Shown: positions 46,391-55,338 of the stretch, in pieces
Layout of the letters: the number at the start of each line of letters is the position of its first letter
Position numbering within the stretch: the stretch's first letter is position 1
NCBI GenBank assembly: GCA_021776195.1
Contig: JAJFGK010000075.1
Coordinates: 26,088 to 90,087, forward strand
Origin: Kiloniellaceae bacterium
GTDB lineage: Bacteria > Pseudomonadota > Alphaproteobacteria > Kiloniellales > Kiloniellaceae
DNA: 64,000 bases
Reading direction: 5' to 3'
Position numbers and translations under genes: made by a program
Notes under the pieces: generated by a model
Databases searched by the model: none
What the model was told of the DNA's origin: nothing
What the model saw: the letters and a program-made list of their open reading frames with translations, nothing else

Positions 46391-46419
46391 TTGACAAAAA
46401 GTTACGAAAATTTTATAAA
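46391..46419 (+). promoter_or_regulatory. Near-consensus sigma-70 promoter of flp pilin
   Basis: TTGACA (46391-46396), 17-bp spacer, TATAAA (46414-46419). Expected start near 46426, giving a leader of about 195 nt before the pilin ATG. It is the best housekeeping-type promoter in the window, as fits a major structural subunit. Confidence 0.8.
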
Positions 46420-46621
46420 CTGTCTCCTGCGTGATGGAGTGACTGTTACAAACCGAGATACAGTATGGCTTCCTCCCTATTGGATCGGTTCGTGGCGTTG
46501 ATGAGAATGAGGGTCCTATGGTCATTGTGGCCAATGTCTGTGCCGTGGCCAGGTCAGGCTCAGCACAGTAGAAGTTTTGAAAATCTGGCGACGGGCCAGT
46601 AATTTACGGGAGACCTGAGAA

Positions 46622-46813
46622 ATGACAAATCTTCGCAATGTAGCGTTGCGTTTCCTCAAGGATGAGGACGGCGCTTCCGCCGCAGAGTATGCCCTGATCC
46701 TGGCCATCGTGACCACGGGTATCGCGGGTGCGACAATCTTCCTCGGCGACCAGATCAAGCTCGCTGTTTCGAATGCCGGCGATTGCATTGCGACTCCGTC
46801 GAGTTGCCCGTAG
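46622..46813 (+). CDS. flp: Flp/Fap type IVb pilin
   Basis: 63 residues. Prepilin-type leader MTNLRNVALRFLKDEDG, cleaved after Gly17 by CpaA, then ASAAEYALILAIVTT with Glu22 and Tyr23 (the E/Y pair of the Flp motif) and one hydrophobic helix. The short tail has two cysteines (GDCIATPSSCP) that could form a disulfide. Assembled into the adhesive Tad pilus by the products encoded downstream. A perfect hairpin follows the stop. Confidence 0.95.
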   Translation: MTNLRNVALRFLKDEDGASAAEYALILAIVTTGIAGATIFLGDQIKLAVSNAGDCIATPSSCP

Positions 46814-46833
46814 ACGCGACCTGATAATCGAAA

Positions 46834-46865
46834 CCCTCTGGCCCATCGCAAGCCGGGCCAGAGGG
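46834..46865 (+). terminator. Perfect 11-bp hairpin after pilin gene
   Basis: Arms CCCTCTGGCCC and GGGCCAGAGGG with a 10-nt loop, 20 bp after the flp stop. No T-run follows. It probably terminates partly or protects the pilin mRNA, so that pilin is made in excess over the cpaB-and-onward genes. Confidence 0.65.
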
Positions 46866-47059
46866 TAGTAAGTCTGAGCCGGATTTCTCGGTGCTGTCCT
46901 GGAATCGATGTAGGCTGTTAATCGGATCTTGCGTCTGCTAAGTTTCTTGGTGGCTGTTGCCTACTGCCAGGATTGACAAGATGTAAGGGTCGCTCGGTTC
47001 CACAATATCGAGGGATCGAAAAGGTTATTTCGGTTGATTCCCGTCCATGGAGATGAATC

Positions 47060-48145
47060 ATGAGGATGCGTGCCATATGGATGCTCGGTTTGGCGCTCCT
47101 GCTGGCGGTCGGATCCGTATATCTTGCTCGAAACTGGCTCGAGAACCAGGTGCAGCCGGTGATCGTCAAGGAGCAGAAGGCGCCTGAAATCCCGATCACC
47201 AAGGTCGTTGTCGCCGGGACCGGCTTGCAGTTCGGCAATGTGCTGCGCCGCGAACATATCCGCCTTGCCGATTGGCCCGCGGCAGCGGTCCCGCCGGGAT
47301 CCTTTACTTCCATCGACGAACTGCTGGACGGCCAGGAGGAACGGGTGGTGATGCGGCCGATCGAGCCCAACGAGCCGATCTTGAAGTCGAAAGTTTCCGG
47401 CTTTGGCGGCCGCGCCATTCTTTCGTCGATGATTGCCCCCAAGATGCGGGCCATGACGATCCGCATCAATGACGTGACCGGTGTCGCCGGTTTCGTGCTG
47501 CCCGGCGACAGGGTCGATATGATCCTGACCCGCGAACGGGGCGGATCGCCGATCACCGATATCTTGCTGCAGAACATCAAGGTCCTGGGTATCGACCAGG
47601 ATGCGAACCAGAATCGCCAGTCGCCCGGCGTGGTGCGGGCCATGACCTTCGAGGTGACGCCGACTCAAAGCCAGAAACTGGTCTTGGCGCAACAGGTCGG
47701 GACCCTTTCCCTGGCCCTGCGCCATACAACCAATGTCGAGGCGATCCAGCCACAGACCGTGAGCCTGCGCGATCTGCGTGTCGGCGAGGCCAACATTCCT
47801 CAGCAACCCGAGCCGACCAGCATGCAGTTGACCGAGGCGGTGGCTGAAGAAGCGCCGACGAAGATCGTGCCGAAAAAGGTCGTGAGGGCGAGCCAGCCGG
47901 CGAAACCGGTTGTGGTTGGCAGCCGAAGCGACAGCACGGTCGTGACCAGGACGAACAAGAAGGATCCATTGTCTGCGGTACGCATCGTTCGGGCCCTCCA
48001 GTCGACCCGCTACGAGGTGCAGCCCGAAGAGACCGGGGCGGCAGCGAACGTGGTGCCGATCAATCTGCTGAAAGGCCTTAGCCGTGAACCGACAACGGTG
48101 CCGGAAAGCCCGGCCGTCACCGGAGATGGTGGCGCGACAAACTAG
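47060..48145 (+). CDS. cpaB: Tad pilus assembly protein CpaB/RcpC
   Basis: 361 residues. N-terminal span (AIWMLGLALLLAVGSVYLA), SAF domain (TKVVVAGTGLQFGNVLRREHI) and the RcpC/CpaB segment VTGVAGFVLPGDRVDMILTRE. Acts in the periplasm with the CpaC secretin. The C-terminal third is a basic, low-complexity tail. It follows the pilin after a 246-bp gap containing the hairpin; a cpaA gene usually found here is instead at the far end of the locus. Confidence 0.93.
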   Translation: MRMRAIWMLGLALLLAVGSVYLARNWLENQVQPVIVKEQKAPEIPITKVVVAGTGLQFGNVLRREHIRLADWPAAAVPPGSFTSIDELLDGQEERVVMRPIEPNEPILKSKVSGFGGRAILSSMIAPKMRAMTIRINDVTGVAGFVLPGDRVDMILTRERGGSPITDILLQNIKVLGIDQDANQNRQSPGVVRAMTFEVTPTQSQKLVLAQQVGTLSLALRHTTNVEAIQPQTVSLRDLRVGEANIPQQPEPTSMQLTEAVAEEAPTKIVPKKVVRASQPAKPVVVGSRSDSTVVTRTNKKDPLSAVRIVRALQSTRYEVQPEETGAAANVVPINLLKGLSREPTTVPESPAVTGDGGATN

Positions 48146-48373
48146 CGTCGTCGGCATAGCACCATTGCTCCGTCCTATCGGGCGCTTTGTGGCGCCTCGC
48201 TATGAGGCCACGAGAAACGACGGCGGCAGCAAGAGGGCCCTGATTGCGGTCGAGAGCAGACAATTGCTATTCTCTTTGAGACGAAGTAATACCTGCAGTA
48301 AGAACTGGTCTTTCTGCTGCGCTTGGCGGTTACTGGGATTCGGCTGACACAACGCGATGTCACGGGGGATTTT

Positions 48374-49897
48374 ATGAGAGACATAACAATTGGCTTACGA
48401 TGGCTTCTCGGATCGGCAGCGATGGCCTTCGGTCTCATCTGCGCCGGCGGTTTGACCACGGCCAGTCCGAGCCTTGCGGCCGATACGACCGTTGTCGTCA
48501 GTGACGAATCCAAACACGCCGGCGAGTTCATAATCCCAATCAACAAGTCGCAGGTTCTGCGCATCGACCAGCAACTCCGGGACCTGTTGGTCGGCAACCC
48601 GGAAATCGCCGACGTCCTGGCCCTGACCGACCGCTCGATCTACGTGCTCGGCAAGTCCCTGGGGTCGACAAGCCTGACGCTCTACGGCGAGAACAAGGCG
48701 TTGATCGCCGTTCTCGACTTGATCGTATCGGCGGATATCGGGGGGCTGAAGGCGCGGCTCTTCGAGGTGATGCCGAAGGAGAAGATCGAGGTCCGGCCGG
48801 TCAATGGCGGTATCATGCTATCGGGCAAACTATCCAGTTCGTCGGCGGTGTCCCGCGCTTTGAAGATCGCCAACCAGTTCGCCTCCGGTGGTCCGGTGAC
48901 CAACCTGATGTCGATCAGCGGCAGCCAACAGGTCATGCTGAAGGTTCGCTTCTCGGAGGTCTCGCGCACGGCCGGCAAGGAACTGGGCCTGAACTTCGAC
49001 GTCAATGGGTCCGATTTCTTTTTCACCAACGGGCCGGCTTTTCTCGCCAATCCGCTCTTTCTATCGGGCGCCTCGAACCTCATCACGCTGGCCTCGCCCA
49101 ACTCTTTCGGCTCGGGCTTTGCAAACTTCGACATTGGCAGCACGGACTTTAACTTTCTCTACGAAGCTCTCGAATCGAAGGGGATCGTCAAGACGCTGGC
49201 GGAACCGAATCTCATCGCCTTGACGGGCGATACGGCAACTTTCCTGGCCGGCGGCGAGTTTCCCATTCCAGTCGAGAATGACGACTCGATCAGTATTGAG
49301 TTTCGCGAGTTCGGTATTTCCATGGGCTTCACCCCGACAGTGTTGGAGGACGGTCTCATCAATCTCGTCCTGACGACCGAGGTGAGCGCAATCGATGCCA
49401 ATGTATCTTCCGTGGTGGCCGGTGTTGGCGTGCCGGGACTGGCGACCAATCGGGCGACGACCACCGTGGAACTCCGGGATGGCCAGTCCTTCGCCATCGC
49501 CGGGCTGTTGCAGGATGATTTCCAGGACGCCGTGCAGCAACTGCCCTACCTGGGCGATATTCCAGTCCTGGGCGCTCTCTTTCGCAGCAGCGACTATCAG
49601 CGTGCCGAGTCGGAACTGGTTGTTGCGGTAACGGCCCACCTGGTGCAGCCGGCACCCGATGGGACGATCGCCTTGCCGACCGATCGCTTCGTGCCGCCGA
49701 GCGATGCCGACTTGTTCCTTTTCGGACGGCTGGAAAGCCCACAGTCCGGGGGCGCGTCGGCCGCCGCTGGCACCTTCGAGGCACAGGTGGAACAGGCACG
49801 GATTCTAGGGGAAACCGCTAACGCCAAAGGGACCAGCGCGCTGGCGACCCAGGGCGCCGGCGGCATCGACGGCGTTTTTGGCCATATCATCAAGTAA
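48374..49897 (+). CDS. cpaC: Tad secretin CpaC/RcpA
   Basis: 507 residues with a signal peptide (AMAFGLICAGGLTTASPSLAA). An N-terminal pilus-secretin domain (KSQVLRIDQQLRDLLVGNPEIADV) is followed by the secretin core (VMLKVRFSEVSRTAGKELGL, in pieces; LAEPNLIALTGDTATFLAGGEFPIP, in pieces). Forms the outer-membrane pore of the Tad machine. ATG at 48374 with an ACGGGGGA site. Confidence 0.94.
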   Translation: MRDITIGLRWLLGSAAMAFGLICAGGLTTASPSLAADTTVVVSDESKHAGEFIIPINKSQVLRIDQQLRDLLVGNPEIADVLALTDRSIYVLGKSLGSTSLTLYGENKALIAVLDLIVSADIGGLKARLFEVMPKEKIEVRPVNGGIMLSGKLSSSSAVSRALKIANQFASGGPVTNLMSISGSQQVMLKVRFSEVSRTAGKELGLNFDVNGSDFFFTNGPAFLANPLFLSGASNLITLASPNSFGSGFANFDIGSTDFNFLYEALESKGIVKTLAEPNLIALTGDTATFLAGGEFPIPVENDDSISIEFREFGISMGFTPTVLEDGLINLVLTTEVSAIDANVSSVVAGVGVPGLATNRATTTVELRDGQSFAIAGLLQDDFQDAVQQLPYLGDIPVLGALFRSSDYQRAESELVVAVTAHLVQPAPDGTIALPTDRFVPPSDADLFLFGRLESPQSGGASAAAGTFEAQVEQARILGETANAKGTSALATQGAGGIDGVFGHIIK

Positions 49898-49909
49898 GGG
49901 GGCTCGACC

Positions 49910-50161
49910 ATGCGCTTAACCACAATTCTGGCCCTTGCCGCCGTCACCCTCGCCGTTGGTGCCTGTCGGCACCTTGAGCCTTTGGGGGCCGACTTCGGCA
50001 ATTCCGTGAATCAGAACCATGCGTTGCATGTTGTCGATCCACATCCGGCGGGCGCTAGCGCCGGTGCGCCCGACCTCGATGCAGCCCGGGCGCTGTTGGG
50101 TCGGCAACGTTACGAAGCGGACATCGTGGAGACGCCGGTGGCCGAGTCCACCTCAGATTAA
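49910..50161 (+). CDS. Small lipoprotein in tad locus (CpaD-like core)
   Basis: 83 residues with lipobox VGAC at about residue 19. The segment DFGNSVNQNHALHVVDPHP resembles the conserved core of CpaD, the Tad pilus lipoprotein, but the rest of CpaD is missing. It sits between cpaC and cpaE where cpaD normally lies. It may be a minimal CpaD equivalent that helps the secretin. Confidence 0.7.
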   Translation: MRLTTILALAAVTLAVGACRHLEPLGADFGNSVNQNHALHVVDPHPAGASAGAPDLDAARALLGRQRYEADIVETPVAESTSD

Positions 50162-50625
50162 GTCAAGGCGGTCCAGCGATGGCATGATAGGTTTATCGAT
50201 GCCATGGCTAAGGAACCGATAGATCGGCGGCACGGGGTTGGGGGAGGACGAAAGAAGGGATCGTGAGGTCATAGGCATGAAGAGGTTTCGGGTTCGCTGC
50301 TGTCGGAATGCCTTGCTCTCCAAGTCTCGGTTCCCGGGGCGAGAATGCGGCAGGGCCGCCCCGCGCGCTGGTGGCCGTCGATCTCCTGCGTTTCTGTCGC
50401 CTGGCCTTAGCGGCGACGCCCTGACGGCGACCATGGCGTGTCTGTCGGCTGAAGGAGGGGGCCAGCGGTTTGGCCCGGCGGGCGATGTTGGTTGCGCCGG
50501 CTCCTTCGAGCGGGTCGATCCTGTGATTTCAACGATGCCCGATCACTTCATCTGTACGGATAGGCGCCGCTTGGCATCGGGGACCGGGATGAAGGCAAAT
50601 CCGATGCCAGGGCTTGGGAGCTGAC
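50162..50625. other. Gap between small lipoprotein and cpaE
   Basis: About 460 bp with no gene I can support. A 128-codon open frame exists but has arginine/proline-rich, shadow-like composition and no family features. The frame ATGAAGAGGTTTCGGGTT at 50278 looks faintly like a TadE start but does not continue as one. Confidence 0.35.
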
Positions 50626-51846
50626 ATGATGAGCGACCAGCATCCACATGTCGTCGCAATCATGCGCAGCGAGGCCACGGGGCTCCAGTTGGACCGTGAG
50701 TGCCAGGGGATGAACGGGACGAGGGTCGAGGCTCATGTCGGCGCCCTGAAGGATGTGAAGCCGGACATCGATTTTCTGAGGTCTCTCGACATTCTGCTGT
50801 TGGAACTCGATCCCCGGATCGAGGAGGATTTCGAGGAACTCGAGGCAGTCGTCAAAAAGCGGTTTCCAGGGACTCCGGTCATTTCCACCGCGGCCGAGGC
50901 GACCGTCCAGGACGTTCGCCGGTTGATGCGGATGGGCGTCGTCGATTTTCTGCCACAGCCGTTCAGTCACGCGGATATCGATGCTTCGATCAACGTGGCC
51001 CTGGACCGGAAACGGGCGGTCCTGCAGGAGCCCGAGGACAAGGGCAGGATCATCTCGATCCTGAAAGGCGGCGGCGGCGTCGGCGCCACCACACTGGCGG
51101 TTCAGGCCGGTTGTGTGCAGGCGACGCGCTGGCGCAAGGAGGGCAAGTCCGCGGCCCTGGTTGACTTCGACCTGCAGGGCGGTACCGCGGCGCTCTATCT
51201 CGACCTCGACAACCGGGTCGGTGTCAGCGACCTGTTGGACGCTGTCGACCGCTTGGACAGCTCGTTGCTTGAAGGGGTGGTTACGAAGCACGAAAGCGGC
51301 TTGAATCTAATTCCGGGGCCGCGCGATGTCATCCCGCTGGACACCCTTACGCCTGAAGCTGTCCTGCGCATTGCCGACCTTTGCCGCAATCAGTTCGACC
51401 TGACGATCTTCGATCTGCCGCCGGCCTGGGGCGATGGCATGCACACAGCGCTGGAGTGTTCCGACGCTATACTTTTGGTTTCGGAGCTGTCGGTTACCGG
51501 TGTGCGCCAAGCCAAGCATCAACTCGACACCATCGCGATCCAAGGACTGGGCGATGTCCCTGTCAAGGTCGTGCTCAATCGGTACGAAAAGAAATGGGGC
51601 AGGTCGGTGCAGCTCGGCGAGGCGGAAAAGGCGCTTGGCCACCGCGTCGATTATCAGATCCCCAACGATTACAGGCTGGTGAGCGAGGCGATCAATCAGG
51701 GGGTCGCGCTATCTCGCCTCAAAGGACGCACGAAGGTGGAAAAGGCGATAACCGGATTGTTGGATGCGGTCCTGGGCGAAATGTCGGCCCGGGAGGCCGA
51801 TCCAGCCAATAGCCAAACGCCACGTATGGCCATACGATCCAATTAG
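50626..51846 (+). CDS. cpaE: Pilus assembly ATPase CpaE/TadZ
   Basis: 406 residues. N-terminal receiver-like domain (about 1-130, IDILLLELDP, GVVDFLPQPFS) and MinD/ParA-type ATPase with a deviant Walker A GGGGVGATT near residue 147, DFDLQGG and FDLPPAWGD. Localises the Tad machine in the cell. GGGAG lies 5 bp before the ATG at 50626. Confidence 0.93.
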   Translation: MMSDQHPHVVAIMRSEATGLQLDRECQGMNGTRVEAHVGALKDVKPDIDFLRSLDILLLELDPRIEEDFEELEAVVKKRFPGTPVISTAAEATVQDVRRLMRMGVVDFLPQPFSHADIDASINVALDRKRAVLQEPEDKGRIISILKGGGGVGATTLAVQAGCVQATRWRKEGKSAALVDFDLQGGTAALYLDLDNRVGVSDLLDAVDRLDSSLLEGVVTKHESGLNLIPGPRDVIPLDTLTPEAVLRIADLCRNQFDLTIFDLPPAWGDGMHTALECSDAILLVSELSVTGVRQAKHQLDTIAIQGLGDVPVKVVLNRYEKKWGRSVQLGEAEKALGHRVDYQIPNDYRLVSEAINQGVALSRLKGRTKVEKAITGLLDAVLGEMSAREADPANSQTPRMAIRSN

Positions 51847-51861
51847 GAAAGGATCTTCGTT

Positions 51862-53271
51862 ATGTTCGCGCGTATCAAGGCCCCGGAAGTACGCAAGGAA
51901 GAAAAAGATCGCTTGAGTACCCTGGTGGAGCCAGCGGAATCCGCGGCGGTGGCGCAGTTGAGCGAGGTGATCGACGAGGAGACTTCCGCGCGTCTCACTC
52001 CAGCGCATACCGAGCTCAAGATGCACCTGCATCAACGATTGCTCGACATGATCAATCTATCCGTCATCGACAAGATGCAGCCGGAGGTCTTCCGCAAGGA
52101 GGTTGGCGAGATTGTGCGCGAGCTTCTGCTGGAAGAAAACAAGCCACTAAACTTGTCGGAACAGGCCCGTCTGGTCGACGACATTCTCGACGAGGTGATC
52201 GGACTTGGGCCGATCGAGCCTCTGCTGAAAGACGTTTCGATCACGGACATACTCGTGAATGGAAGCAATCAGGTCTTTGTCGAGCGGGCCGGTAAGCTGC
52301 ATTTGACTCCGGTGCAGTTCAAGGACGAGCGCCACCTTTTGCGGATCATCGACAAGATCGTGTCGGCGGTTGGCAGACGCGTGGACGAATCGAGCCCGAT
52401 GGTCGACGCCCGCCTGCCGGACGGGTCGCGCGTGAACGCCATCATCCCTCCCTTGGCGGTGGATGGTCCTTTGCTGTCGATCCGCAAGTTCGCCAAGATA
52501 CCGATCGATATGCAAAAACTGCAGGAGGTCGGATCGCTTCCCGGTATCATCGCCGATGTTTTGAAAGGCGTTGTCAAGATCCGGCGGAATGTCCTGATTT
52601 CCGGGGGCACGGGCAGTGGTAAAACGACCCTGCTCAATGCCATGTCGGCTTACATCGATGGACGCGAGCGGATCATCACGATAGAGGACGCCGCCGAGCT
52701 GCAATTGCAGCAGGTCCATGTGGCGAGAATGGAGACACGTCCGCCCAACGTTGAGGGCAAGGGCGAGGTTGCCCAGCGCGAACTGGTCAAGAACGCCCTG
52801 CGCATGCGGCCGGACCGGATCATCGTCGGCGAGGTCCGCGGCGGCGAGGCCTTCGATATGCTGCAGGCGATGAACACCGGCCACGATGGGTCGATGACCA
52901 CGATCCACTCCAACAGCTGTCGCGATTCTTTGTCTCGACTCGAACAGATGATAGGCATGGCGAGCCTGGACCTGCCGGCACGAACGATGCGTGCACAGGT
53001 CGCCTCGGCCATTCATGTGGTTGTCCAGTTGGTTCGCTTCAGCGACGGCAGGAGACGGCTGACCAGCGTCAGTGAGATCACCGGGATGGAGGGCGACGTG
53101 ATCCAGATGCAGGAGATCTTCAAGTTTCAACGACGCTCCACGGACGAAGATGGCATAATCCACGGGGACTACGTCGCGACAGGCATTCGGCCGAAGTTCA
53201 TCGAAGACTTTTCAACCCGCGGCATTTCGATCGACGAGGGGATCTTCGCGCCTAACCGTCCGCTCGAATAG
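51862..53271 (+). CDS. cpaF: Tad pilus motor ATPase CpaF/TadA
   Basis: 469 residues. Type II/IV secretion ATPase: GPIEPLLKDVSITDILVNG, Walker A SGGTGSGKTT near residue 247, Asp box TIEDAAELQL, Walker B RPDRIIVGEVRGGEAFDML and His box TGHDGSMTTIHSNS. Powers pilin polymerisation at the inner membrane with TadB and TadC. 15 bp after cpaE. Confidence 0.97.
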   Translation: MFARIKAPEVRKEEKDRLSTLVEPAESAAVAQLSEVIDEETSARLTPAHTELKMHLHQRLLDMINLSVIDKMQPEVFRKEVGEIVRELLLEENKPLNLSEQARLVDDILDEVIGLGPIEPLLKDVSITDILVNGSNQVFVERAGKLHLTPVQFKDERHLLRIIDKIVSAVGRRVDESSPMVDARLPDGSRVNAIIPPLAVDGPLLSIRKFAKIPIDMQKLQEVGSLPGIIADVLKGVVKIRRNVLISGGTGSGKTTLLNAMSAYIDGRERIITIEDAAELQLQQVHVARMETRPPNVEGKGEVAQRELVKNALRMRPDRIIVGEVRGGEAFDMLQAMNTGHDGSMTTIHSNSCRDSLSRLEQMIGMASLDLPARTMRAQVASAIHVVVQLVRFSDGRRRLTSVSEITGMEGDVIQMQEIFKFQRRSTDEDGIIHGDYVATGIRPKFIEDFSTRGISIDEGIFAPNRPLE

Positions 53272-53287
53272 CCGGGGAAGACTCGTC

Positions 53288-54280
53288 ATGCCATTCGACA
53301 CAATCTATCTGGTCTATGGGGCGATTTTCATCTGCGCCGTCTTGGTCGCCGAGGGCATTTTTTTGCTGGTCGTGGACAACCGCGAGCACAGCAAAGCCAA
53401 CCGGCGCATGAACATGCTTGCCTCGGGCATGGACGGCTTGGACGTGTTCAACGCGTTGCGCCGCCGCCCGGTGCGTCAGATCAGGTTCCTCGGTCCCTTG
53501 AGCGGGCCGGTGGTCGGCCTCGAAGAGTCGATGATGCGTGCCGGCCTTCGCATGTCGCTGACGCGAATTTTTTTGATCATGGGGGCTCTGGCGGTGGCCT
53601 CCTTCCTCGCGCTGTTCTTCGCTCTACAACGGTCGGCCTTGCCCGTCGCTCTGTCGACTAACCTGGCTTGCGCCATTCTGGCCTTGCTGATCGGGGTCGG
53701 CGTTCCGCTGATCGTGGTCGGCGAGATGAAGAGCAGGCGAATGAAGGCCTTCGGCGAGCAACTGCCCGACACCCTGGACACGCTGGTTCGTTCCCTGCGC
53801 GCGGGCCATCCGATTGCCTCGGCCATGACCCTGGTGACCCAGGAGATGCCCGATCCGGTCGGTACGGAGTTCGGTATCGCGGTCGACGAGATGACCTACG
53901 GACTGGAGTTACGGCAGTCGCTCGACAACATGGGCGCGCGGATTCAACACGCCGACTTCGAGTATGTCATCGTCGCAATCAACATACAGCATGAGACCGG
54001 CGGCAACCTGGCGGAGGTCCTCTCGAACCTAGCGACCATAATCCGAGCGCGCTTCCGGATGTTCAAGAAGATAAAGGCTCTGTCGTCCGAAGGCCGGATG
54101 TCGGCCTGGGTCTTGTGCCTCTTGCCCGTGCTCACCTTGCTGGGGTTGTCGACTAGTGCGCCGAGATACTACGCCGCGGTCATGAACGATCCGCTGTTCC
54201 TGCCAATCGCGGGTACGGCGACAGCTTTGATGATTCTCGGGATCTACATCATGTACCGGATGGTGAATTTCAGAGTTTAG
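53288..54280 (+). CDS. tadB: Tad pilus inner-membrane platform protein TadB
   Basis: 330 residues. N-terminal span (TIYLVYGAIFICAVLVAEGIF, in part), two central spans (about 95-140) and the T2SSF/GspF domain with LPDTLDTLVRSLRAGHPIASAM and ETGGNLAEVLSNLATIIRAR; one or two spans at the end. Couples CpaF to pilin assembly together with TadC. Confidence 0.95.
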   Translation: MPFDTIYLVYGAIFICAVLVAEGIFLLVVDNREHSKANRRMNMLASGMDGLDVFNALRRRPVRQIRFLGPLSGPVVGLEESMMRAGLRMSLTRIFLIMGALAVASFLALFFALQRSALPVALSTNLACAILALLIGVGVPLIVVGEMKSRRMKAFGEQLPDTLDTLVRSLRAGHPIASAMTLVTQEMPDPVGTEFGIAVDEMTYGLELRQSLDNMGARIQHADFEYVIVAINIQHETGGNLAEVLSNLATIIRARFRMFKKIKALSSEGRMSAWVLCLLPVLTLLGLSTSAPRYYAAVMNDPLFLPIAGTATALMILGIYIMYRMVNFRV

Positions 54281-54292
54281 AAAAGGCGTTCC

Positions 54293-55300
54293 ATGCAGTA
54301 TCTAAAAGCCCTTTTCGAAGATTTGAGCGAGACCTTCCTGCACCTCGCCAACAATCCGGCTTTGCTTGTCTATGGTCTGATTTTTCTTGCGGTCATAATC
54401 CTGGTGATTGCGGTCTTCGGCCTTTTCGGGGGAACGAGCCCCGTCGAACGTCGGCTGACGGGGCAGTCGACGCAGCTAATCGCCGAACAGGTCCAACAAG
54501 ACTTGCGCCGCAAGGATCGCGAGCGCCCCTGGAACAAACTGCTGGAAAAGTTGGAGACCGCACTTAGTGGCAGCAATGCCGAAAAGAAGAGCACTATCCG
54601 CCAGAAAATGATCCACGCTGGTTACTTCGGGCGGACGGCGGTCCGTAACTACTATGCGATCCGGGTCGCCACAGCGCTCGGATTTCCGTTGTTGTTTCTT
54701 GTCTGGCTGGCGGTTACGCCCACGGAGCTCTCCCTCAATGTTGTCCTATTCGTCAGCGTGGGTGTCTGTGCGGTCGGGCTTCTTTTGCCCACGGCCTGGG
54801 TGAACCGCAAGATTGCCATGCGTCAACTGGCCGTCCAGGAGAGTTTCCCCGATTCCCTGGACATGATGGTGGTCTGCGTCGAGGCGGGGTTGGGCCTGGA
54901 CGCCGCCATGAATCGCGTCGGAGCACAGATCGCGCCGGCGCATCCGATTCTGGCCCAGCATTTCGGGGTGGCGGCCCTGGAGCTGCGGGCCGGCAAATCG
55001 CGCGAAGAGGCCATGCGGGGCTTCTCGTCGCGGATTGGCCTTATCGAGATCAATTCGTTTGTCACTTTGCTCATTCAGTCCGACAATCTGGGTACTTCCA
55101 TCGCACAGACCCTGCGCGTCTACGCCGACGAAATGCGCGCCAACCGAATGCTTCGTGCGGAGGAGAAGGCGATGCGGCTGCCGGTCATGCTGTCTATCCC
55201 ACTGGTTATTGGAATCCTGCCGTCAATGTTGACTGTGGCGCTGTTGCCGGCGATTATCCGGGTTGTTCGGGTATTGTTGCCGGCCTTGGGCGGTGGCTGA
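54293..55300 (+). CDS. tadC: Tad pilus inner-membrane platform protein TadC
   Basis: 335 residues. Same GspF-type architecture as TadB: spans near residues 20-45, 120-165 and the C-terminal end, and ESFPDSLDMMVVCVEAGLGLDAAM with TLLIQSDNLGTSIAQTLRVYADEMR, here only in short pieces. 12 bp after tadB, in the same operon. Confidence 0.95.
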   Translation: MQYLKALFEDLSETFLHLANNPALLVYGLIFLAVIILVIAVFGLFGGTSPVERRLTGQSTQLIAEQVQQDLRRKDRERPWNKLLEKLETALSGSNAEKKSTIRQKMIHAGYFGRTAVRNYYAIRVATALGFPLLFLVWLAVTPTELSLNVVLFVSVGVCAVGLLLPTAWVNRKIAMRQLAVQESFPDSLDMMVVCVEAGLGLDAAMNRVGAQIAPAHPILAQHFGVAALELRAGKSREEAMRGFSSRIGLIEINSFVTLLIQSDNLGTSIAQTLRVYADEMRANRMLRAEEKAMRLPVMLSIPLVIGILPSMLTVALLPAIIRVVRVLLPALGGG

Positions 55301-55338
55301 GTATCGTGCCGGCATCAAAACAATGGGGGAACGCGACT

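Noticed and set aside
50278..50624. Possible TadE/TadG remnant before cpaE
   Set aside because: Only the first few codons look suggestive; no hydrophobic pilin-like helix or conserved motif follows in any frame.
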